A stretch of 64,000 nucleotides of DNA from Streptomyces roseirectus (GTDB lineage: Bacteria; Actinomycetota; Actinomycetes; Streptomycetales; Streptomycetaceae): assembly GCF_014489635.1 (NCBI RefSeq), contig NZ_CP060828.1:3014001-3078000 (forward strand), given 5' to 3'. The notes under the pieces were generated by a model. The model ran no database searches. It was not told the DNA's origin and saw only the letters and a program-made list of their open reading frames with translations. Below, piece after piece: positions 58,817-64,000 of the stretch (within the stretch, counting starts at the first letter, position 1; each line of letters opens with the position of its first letter). The position numbers were made by a program, and so were the translations under genes.

Positions 58817-58896
58817 CGCGCCACCTCCACAGCGGCGCACGGCACGTCCACCCTGAACTCGCCTTTGAGGAAGGCGAGTTGGGTACGCTCAAGCAT
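58813..58896 (-). CDS. 27-aa ORF at the head of the island operon
   Basis: ATG 58896 with an ideal GAGGAG 5 nt upstream; the stop overlaps the next ATG (ATGA at 58813-58816). Begins MLERTQLAFLKGEFRVDVPC and contains one Cys. The strong ribosome site and the exact overlap support real translation, either as a leader that couples expression of the operon or as a small functional (possibly precursor) peptide. Too short for homology. Confidence 0.5.
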   Translation of the reverse strand: MLERTQLAFLKGEFRVDVPCAAVEVAR

Positions 58897-59002
58897 GGCG
58901 ACTCCTCATCAGTCGTCCATGCCTCGGGGGTTGGCGGGCAGTGCCGAGCCCCGGGGCTTTGGCGTATCAGGGTGCTGTTCCCGCGAAAGCCCCGCCTCCC
59001 TG

Positions 59003-59035
59003 CGCGGGGTATACCCATCATGGGTACACCCCGCG
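59003..59035. promoter_or_regulatory. 33-bp palindrome in the divergent control region
   Basis: Arms CGCGGGGTATACCCAT and ATGGGTACACCCCGCG around a central C, with one mismatched pair. It lies between the XRE regulator (start 59076) and the oppositely directed operon (first ATG 58896). The size, symmetry and position fit an operator for the XRE protein controlling both directions. A hairpin role in RNA is possible but less likely so far from a stop. Confidence 0.65.
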
Positions 59036-59075
59036 GACACCCCGAGCGGACTCGGGCAAGCAGGAAGAGCGCCGG

Positions 59076-60388
59076 ATGGCATACCAGCCACCCACAGCCC
59101 TGCCCCGTGATCTCCTCGACGACGAGGACCTGCGACACGCGCTGGACAGCCACGACTTCGGGACCGTTTTCCGGCTCGCACGCGACCGGGCCGGGATCAG
59201 TTACTCGAAGATCGCCGCCGAGTGCGACATCAAGCCGGACCGAGTGGGAACACTCGCACGGGGGCAGGGGCGCATCACTACCTTCGAGAAGATCGTGGAG
59301 ATCGCGGATGCCCTGCGCATCCCCGGGCACCTGCTCGGCCTCGCTCCCCGGTCCTGGGAAGCCAGCGATTCTCCTGCCCGAATCGCCAGCGCAGAGAACG
59401 GATCACCGCACATGCGTCGCCGAACCGTCTTCCAGGCCGTCACCAGCACAGGCCTCGCTGTCGCCCTGCCCGCCCTCCACCGCCCCGACCCGCCACGCCG
59501 CATCACCGACACCTACGTCGACTCGCTCCGCACACGCACCGCCCGACTGCGACGCCTGGACGAAGTCCTCGGCGGAGGCAACACCTACCGCGTGTACCTC
59601 GGCGAGGTCCAGTTCACCAAGGGCCTCCTACGACGCGGCTCCTTCACCGACCGCTCCCGCCGCCGCCTCACCGCGCTCCTCGCAGAGCAGGCCCAGCAGG
59701 CAGGATGGGCCGCCTTCGGCTGCGGGCGCACCCAGGACGCCGAATCCCTCTATACAGAGAGCCGCGACTACGCACGCGACGCCCAGGACACCGACCTCTA
59801 CGGCAACAGCCTGGCGTTCCTCGCCTACAAGACCCTCACGGACGACCGGCGCACCGCCGTCGCGTTCGCCGAAAGCTCCTGCGCCACGATCACCGCCCGG
59901 ACGCCGTCCTCCGTCCGCGCACTGCCCTACGAACGGCTCGCCTGGGCCTGCGCCGTCGACAACCAGCCCGAAGCCACGGAAAGAGCCCTCGCCGCCGCCC
60001 GCGAGGCACTGGCCGGCGCACAGGACGAGAACCGCAACCCAACTGGTCCGCCTGGGTCGACGCCACCGAACTCGACATCATGACCGGCCGCTGCTGGACC
60101 GAACTCCACCGCCCCCTGCGCGCCGTACCTGCTCTCACCGACGCGCTCAGCCGGTACTCCGACGACCACGCCCGCGACAAAGCCCTCTACCTCTCCTGGC
60201 TCGCCGACGCCTACCTCACCGCCGGCGAGATCGAACAGACCGCCGCGACGACAGGGCGTGCGCTCACCCTCGCCACAGGCGTCGCCTCGATCCGGCCCCG
60301 ACAACGCATCGCCCCACTGCTCGACCGGCTACGCCCCCACGCCGACCTCGGCGCCGTCCGGGACATACTGGAACACGGAGCCGGTTAG
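59076..60388 (+). pseudogene. XRE-family regulator with TPR-like C-terminus, frameshifted
   Basis: ATG 59076 after GGAAGAG. An HTH near residues 25-75 (TVFRLARDRAGISYSKIAAE, DRVGTLARGQGRITTFEKIV) and an alpha-helical TPR-like region after about residue 130 (AGWAAFGCGRTQDAESLYTE). A missing C in a C-run (CCC at 60038-60040) ends the first frame early; with it restored, ENRNPNWSAWVDATELDIM continues in the second frame to 60388. The HTH is before the break, so a truncated protein could still bind DNA. It likely governs the divergent operon. Confidence 0.8.
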
Positions 60389-60708
60389 GACGGCTCCACC
60401 GAGTCGGCGATCCACTGCTTGCACCTCTCGGCACCCATGACGATCAGCACGGCACACACCTCCGGGTTGTCCCACGGATGATGTTCCAGAAGGTGCGCCT
60501 CCAGCTCGGGGTAACGGTCCGCCGTCGTCTTGAGGAGGAGCTGCCACTCCTCACCCGTGCCGTACTCGCCCAAGTGCCAGAACACACTGGTCACAGGCCC
60601 GACGACCTGGGCGCCCGCGGCGAGCCGCCGCTGAACTGCCCTCCCCGCAAGGTCGATCGCCTGCTGACGCGTCTCGGTTGCCGTGGACACCTGCACGTAG
60701 TCAGTCAT
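60385..60708 (-). CDS. cutA: CutA-family protein (divalent-ion tolerance)
   Basis: 107 aa from ATG 60708. CutA1 ferredoxin-like fold: DYVQVSTATETRQQAIDLAG, VTSVFWHLGEYGTGEEWQLL and KTTADRYPELEAHLLEHHPW, then DNPEVCAVLIVMGAE. CutA forms very stable trimers; a metal role is suggested but unproved. The stop overlaps the converging XRE stop by 4 bp. A 23-bp perfect inverted repeat stands just upstream. Confidence 0.9.
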   Translation of the reverse strand: MTDYVQVSTATETRQQAIDLAGRAVQRRLAAGAQVVGPVTSVFWHLGEYGTGEEWQLLLKTTADRYPELEAHLLEHHPWDNPEVCAVLIVMGAERCKQWIADSVEPS

Positions 60709-60723
60709 GGTCGGGAGCCTATT

Positions 60724-60774
60724 CTCGGCGTTCAGCCCCAACAAGATCGTTTCTTGTTGGGGCTGAACGCCGAG
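60724..60774. promoter_or_regulatory. Perfect 23-bp inverted repeat in the cutA leader
   Basis: Arms at 60724-60746 and 60752-60774 are exact reverse complements around the loop TCGTT. It starts 16 bp before the cutA ATG. It may be an RNA hairpin controlling cutA translation, a protein operator, or a terminator for DNA upstream; no U-tract follows on either strand. Confidence 0.75.
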
Positions 60775-61049
60775 CCGAGATGCCCCAAGAAGCGCGATCA
60801 CCTATGCCAGGTGCCACGCGTCTTCGGTAGATGCACCGACATGGCGGCAAGGCGTAAATCCCTACCGGTCACAGCAGGTGTGACATGACCAGCCTTTTCC
60901 TGTGGCTCCTGCCATTGGCGCACTCCACGTTGCACGGACAGTGGAACGACCTCGACCAGTGGCCGACCAGAGGCCACAGCACCTACTACGTCGTACGCGA
61001 CTTCCTCAATTTCAAATCGTGAGACGGTCACGGAGATGATCGTACAGAA
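60775..61049. other. Gap between the cutA leader and the lipoprotein gene
   Basis: Mostly without a recognisable gene. A plus-strand 45-aa frame (60885-61022, MTSLFLWLLPLAHSTLHGQW) and a minus-strand 77-aa frame (60798-61031) exist; neither has a ribosome site or a recognised domain, so they are not called. GC falls from here rightwards. Confidence 0.5.
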
Positions 61050-61457
61050 TCACGATTCAAAAATAGAGACTTGATCGCTTTTCGTATCCACACCCCAAAG
61101 AACCAAATCTCCATCAACTTCCCCCACCCAGAGCGAAGCGGAACATCCATCCAGAAAACGCAAATCAACCCTCGTAGCATCACGCCCATCCCCCACCTCC
61201 CAAGAACCAGAACCAGTCTTTCTGGAAAATCCATCCAGAGAACATTCAAAATACTGAAGATTTAGCCTTTCGGCAGAAAATGAACCATCCAAGTTAAGTT
61301 CGAGACCCCCCTCCCCCCTCCACCGCTTGACAATAGACTCACCCGACACCTTCCTCCCCTTAGGATACCCCCCATGCCCACCATCTACATAGCACCCGGA
61401 GACACTAAAAGCAATCACGAAAGCGCTCGCAATGGTGCGAAGTGCACGAGAATTCAT
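61050..61457 (-). CDS. Lipoprotein, candidate immunity protein for the Rhs toxin
   Basis: About 135 aa from ATG 61457 (GTG 61463 also possible). Lipobox near residue 20 (ASAFVIAFSVSGC, then YVDGG). The mature part is a small beta-type domain (GEGGLELNLDGSFSAERLNL, TGSGSWEVGDG, LWVGEVDGDLVLWGVD). The gene is immediately downstream of the Rhs protein in the same direction and shares its AT-rich codon use (many AAA, AAT, TTT), as toxin-immunity pairs usually do. Immunity is inferred from position only. Confidence 0.65.
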   Translation of the reverse strand: MNSRALRTIASAFVIAFSVSGCYVDGGHGGYPKGRKVSGESIVKRWRGEGGLELNLDGSFSAERLNLQYFECSLDGFSRKTGSGSWEVGDGRDATRVDLRFLDGCSASLWVGEVDGDLVLWGVDTKSDQVSIFES

Positions 61458-61699
61458 CCCCACACCCCCATCTTAAACTTTCCGAGTTTCACACAAATCT
61501 CCAATTAAGTGAACTGGTTAAAGAATTTTACGACGGCCACGAAAGGGAATCCCGAATGCTAGATCAGTCCATATCTGCACGGAACTCGAGAGATTCGAGT
61601 AAAGATATTCAGAATAAGAGTATCAGCATTTACGCAAGGGTGGGTCGCGGGCCCCCTTCACGGCACTCGCGACCCACCTGCCAGGTCAACCCTTTCAAA
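61458..61699. other. AT-rich spacer between the Rhs gene and the lipoprotein gene
   Basis: 242 bp of clearly lower GC than the core genome. GGGTCGCGGGCCCCC...CTCGCGACCC (about 61643-61677) is a hairpin close to the Rhs stop and may be a terminator or pause. No ORF supported. Confidence 0.5.
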
Positions 61700-64000
61700 T
61701 CAGAAGGGGATCATGACACGGAACGTAATGTTCATGTTGTGCGAAACGCCCGCATTTCCAGCCGCCACCAGGCCGTCATGATCGAACCTCTGGACGAACC
61801 TATCCCTTGAAGTCCCATATCCAGTCGCATAGTGCATGAAGGAGGATATGGTCATGTTGTTATCTATGGTAATTCGAGCCTGCACCCCTGTGCTGTTAGC
61901 CCGAATAATTTTATAGTCGGCCGTATAGGAACCAAGAACGCCCGTTGCCGCATTCTCATTCCCTGTCAAAATAGCCCACTGATCGGAGGCGTATTGCCGC
62001 ACCTTTCCAGTGAAAGACTTACCTCCGATTGAGTACGGTTCAAGAGATCCTTCAAGCTTCCCTTGGCGCCACAGTTGAACTATTTCTTCTCGCTGGGCAG
62101 CCGATATGTCAGTCTTCATTACCTGCTCGGCCACACGACTATCTTCCCCGTAAGTGGCACTTCCCTCCAAGAGTCCAGCCGCCCACTTAAATCCGATCAC
62201 TCGAAGATCGTCACTCCCTCCTCCGAGAATCGCATCACCCGGATTACATTCCAGCAGCACGGGCTGTCCGGCACACTTGCGAGCCTGTAGATAATCAGGA
62301 TGCGCAACACCCGGCGGAATATAGGGAAGATACATGGGAGCTGGTCCAACGACAGGTCCGGGCGACGTCACACCGCACTGGATTCTCGGAACGCAGCTCG
62401 TCCCGCTTGGTGCGTTACTCCCGGAGGAAGTTCTTGAACCACTGCTGGCTGTACCGCCCTGGCCTCCGCCGCCTGTTCCAATCTTTCCCCTTCCGTTGCC
62501 CTTGGCGGGGGTTGGTCGGGGCGGGTGGTTCTGCTTGACCTCGTCGATATTGCCGCCGTTGGCAGTGCAGTCGATGTAGTAGGAGCAGTTGTCGATCTTC
62601 AGGCCGGTGGGGTCGCTGAAGGTGACGGGGTTGTTGCCTGCGTAGCTGTAGCCGTTGAGGGTCTGGGGGTTGGCCGGGTCGAGGACGGGGTCGACGCTGA
62701 GGAACTGGCCGGTGATCGGGTCGTATTGGCGGGCGCCGATGTGGGTCAGGCCCGTCGTCACATCGCGGGTTTTGCCGAGGAAGCCCTTGTCGTTGGGCCA
62801 GGGGCCGAAGACGGGAGTGCCGCGGTCAGCGCCGAAGGGGTTGGTGTACCGCTTGGTGAAGGTCTGGGCAGTGTCGGGGTTGAGGACGAGGGACGAGGTG
62901 CCGTGGTGGTCGGCGGTGAGGTAGGTGAGTTTGTCGGTGCCGGACTCGTTCGAGCGCAGGGCCGCGGTCACCGAGCCCGCGGAGTAGGTGCGCTGGGCCC
63001 AGACGGTGCCGTCGGCGCGGAGGTGGAGTTCCGTGGCGCCGGTGTAGAGGACGCGTTCGCCGTTCTGGGTGGCGCGGATGAGGAGGGTGTTGTCGGCGGA
63101 GTAGAGGTAGTCCGTCGAGACGCCGTTCTCGGTGAGCTTGTTGAGCTTGCCCTCGGGGGTCCAGGTCAGGTCCTGGGGCTTGCTCACGCCGGGACGCTTG
63201 AGGGTGTTGCCCGCCGCGTCGTACGTGTACGTCTTCTGCGGGGTGGCGCAGTCGGTGCCCGTCGTGGTGCCGGTGAGGGTGTGGGGCTGGGCCGTCTTGG
63301 TGTAGCAGTAGGTGGTTTTGGTGTCGCCGGTGCTCTTGTGGACGGTCTCGCTGGTGCGCTGGCCGGCGGTGTTGTAGGTGTAGCTCGACCAGTACGGGGC
63401 CGGGCCCGACAGGTTGGCGGCGCTGCGGGTGTCCGCGCAGTTCTGCGAGGTCGGGGTCCATGCCTCGGTGAGGCGCTGGTAGCCGTCGTAGGCGAAGCAC
63501 TGGGTGTCGGCGGTGCTGGAGCCGCCCAGGAGGGTCGGGTCGCTGATCTTGGTGACGTTGCCGGTCTGGTCGTAGGTGTAGTTGAGGTCCTGCAGCATGT
63601 ACGGGTGGGTCTGGTCCGTAACGTTGCTGCGGGTCAGGCGACCGGTGCCTTCCTCGTAGACGTTGGTGACGTAGGTGTTCTTCAGGTCGGGGGAGCCGGT
63701 GCCCAGGGTGACCTGCTGGGGCTGGGCGGTCGCCGAGTAGGAGACGTCCCGGAGGTAGCCGGTGGCGCCGCCGACGGACTTGACGTTGCCCAGGTCGTCG
63801 TAGCCGTAGCCGATGATCTCGGACGGCAGGCCGCCGAGGGCGGGTTCCCGGGTCTGCTGGAGGGTGCCGTCGAGGTTGTAGTACGACTCGAAGGTCAGCT
63901 TGGCAGGCTGCTTCGCCGTCACAAACGGGTCCGTGGCCGGGAGTTGGAGATCTGTGCTGGTGGCGCGGCCGAGGGTGTCGTAGGCCGTGACCGTCTGGCT
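61700..64000 (-). CDS. Rhs/YD-repeat polymorphic toxin, partial (C-terminal 766 aa)
   Basis: Open through the right edge, so the N-terminus is outside. YD repeats (YYNLDGTLQQTREPALGGLP, IGYGYDDLGNVKSVGGATGY, YTYDAAGNTLKRPG) lead to the Rhs core end HIGARQYDPITGQFLSVDPV, then NGYSYAGNNPVTFSDPTGLK. After that comes a linker rich in Gly, Ser and Pro and a C-terminal domain of about 170 residues (from about CAGQPVLLECNPGDAILGGG to RVMIPF) not recognised as any known toxin class. GC drops sharply after about 62500 on going toward the stop, typical of a swapped toxin tip. Confidence 0.9.
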   Translation of the reverse strand, partial: SQTVTAYDTLGRATSTDLQLPATDPFVTAKQPAKLTFESYYNLDGTLQQTREPALGGLPSEIIGYGYDDLGNVKSVGGATGYLRDVSYSATAQPQQVTLGTGSPDLKNTYVTNVYEEGTGRLTRSNVTDQTHPYMLQDLNYTYDQTGNVTKISDPTLLGGSSTADTQCFAYDGYQRLTEAWTPTSQNCADTRSAANLSGPAPYWSSYTYNTAGQRTSETVHKSTGDTKTTYCYTKTAQPHTLTGTTTGTDCATPQKTYTYDAAGNTLKRPGVSKPQDLTWTPEGKLNKLTENGVSTDYLYSADNTLLIRATQNGERVLYTGATELHLRADGTVWAQRTYSAGSVTAALRSNESGTDKLTYLTADHHGTSSLVLNPDTAQTFTKRYTNPFGADRGTPVFGPWPNDKGFLGKTRDVTTGLTHIGARQYDPITGQFLSVDPVLDPANPQTLNGYSYAGNNPVTFSDPTGLKIDNCSYYIDCTANGGNIDEVKQNHPPRPTPAKGNGRGKIGTGGGGQGGTASSGSRTSSGSNAPSGTSCVPRIQCGVTSPGPVVGPAPMYLPYIPPGVAHPDYLQARKCAGQPVLLECNPGDAILGGGSDDLRVIGFKWAAGLLEGSATYGEDSRVAEQVMKTDISAAQREEIVQLWRQGKLEGSLEPYSIGGKSFTGKVRQYASDQWAILTGNENAATGVLGSYTADYKIIRANSTGVQARITIDNNMTISSFMHYATGYGTSRDRFVQRFDHDGLVAAGNAGVSHNMNITFRVMIPF

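Noticed and set aside
60798..61031. Small ORFs on both strands near 60.8-61.0 kb
   Set aside because: No ribosome site, no domain, and mutually overlapping; they may be decayed transposon DNA but nothing identifies it.

Overview
The window is a very GC-rich actinobacterial chromosome segment, almost certainly Streptomyces. The evidence is strong third-position G/C bias, frequent GTG and TTG starts after GGAGG-type Shine-Dalgarno sites, and a gene order typical of the Streptomyces core around the ATP synthase operon: nucS, PduO-type adenosyltransferase, GH18 chitinase, DUF2550, atpCDGAHFEB and atpI, a WecA/TagO-type transferase, glyA, LMW-PTP, sua5, prmC, prfA, rpmE, LCP, rho, thrB, thrC, hom, lysA and an ArgS-like protein. 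No organism name can be proved from the sequence alone.

Left part (1-9.2 kb). A partial secreted or membrane TolB-propeller/DUF11 protein is followed by 1.9 kb of repeat-rich DNA. Next come a LuxR-type regulator, an Ig-like membrane protein and a small membrane protein, then 1.6 kb of further repeats. A 208-bp sequence occurs in inverted orientation, with one mismatch, on both sides of this three-gene module. Several related units of about 200 bp are bounded by inverted ends (GGCGTCCCGCCGAGTGGTG) and look MITE-like.

Middle part (9.2-53.7 kb). This is mostly housekeeping: NucS mismatch endonuclease, an LLM oxidoreductase, two tandem ABC-2 exporters, a P-loop ATPase, a STAS protein, adenosyltransferase, a YefM/RelE-type toxin-antitoxin pair, a NarL-type two-component pair with an IS110 remnant at its junction, a chitinase with DasR-like direct repeats, the complete atp operon, translation factors, rho and the aspartate-family amino acid genes. 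The LMW-PTP homologue has Ser in place of the nucleophilic Cys.

Right part (53.7-64 kb). A tRNA-Arg(CCG) with a truncated tyrosine integrase beside it marks the edge of an accessory island. The island holds a tightly coupled minus-strand operon: a 27-aa ORF, an unknown protein, an HATPase, a 28-aa membrane peptide, a radical SAM/SPASM enzyme, a dTMP-kinase-like protein, an EEP nuclease and a MazG-like protein. A divergent XRE/TPR regulator lies across a near-perfect 33-bp palindrome. Four of these genes carry single-base frameshifts and one also has an amber codon, whereas the core genes are intact. I do not recognise this operon as a described system; it is the best candidate here for undescribed biology. 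Beyond it are cutA, with a perfect 23-bp inverted repeat in its leader, and an Rhs polymorphic toxin whose C-terminal end and neighbouring lipoprotein (a candidate immunity gene) are distinctly AT-richer.
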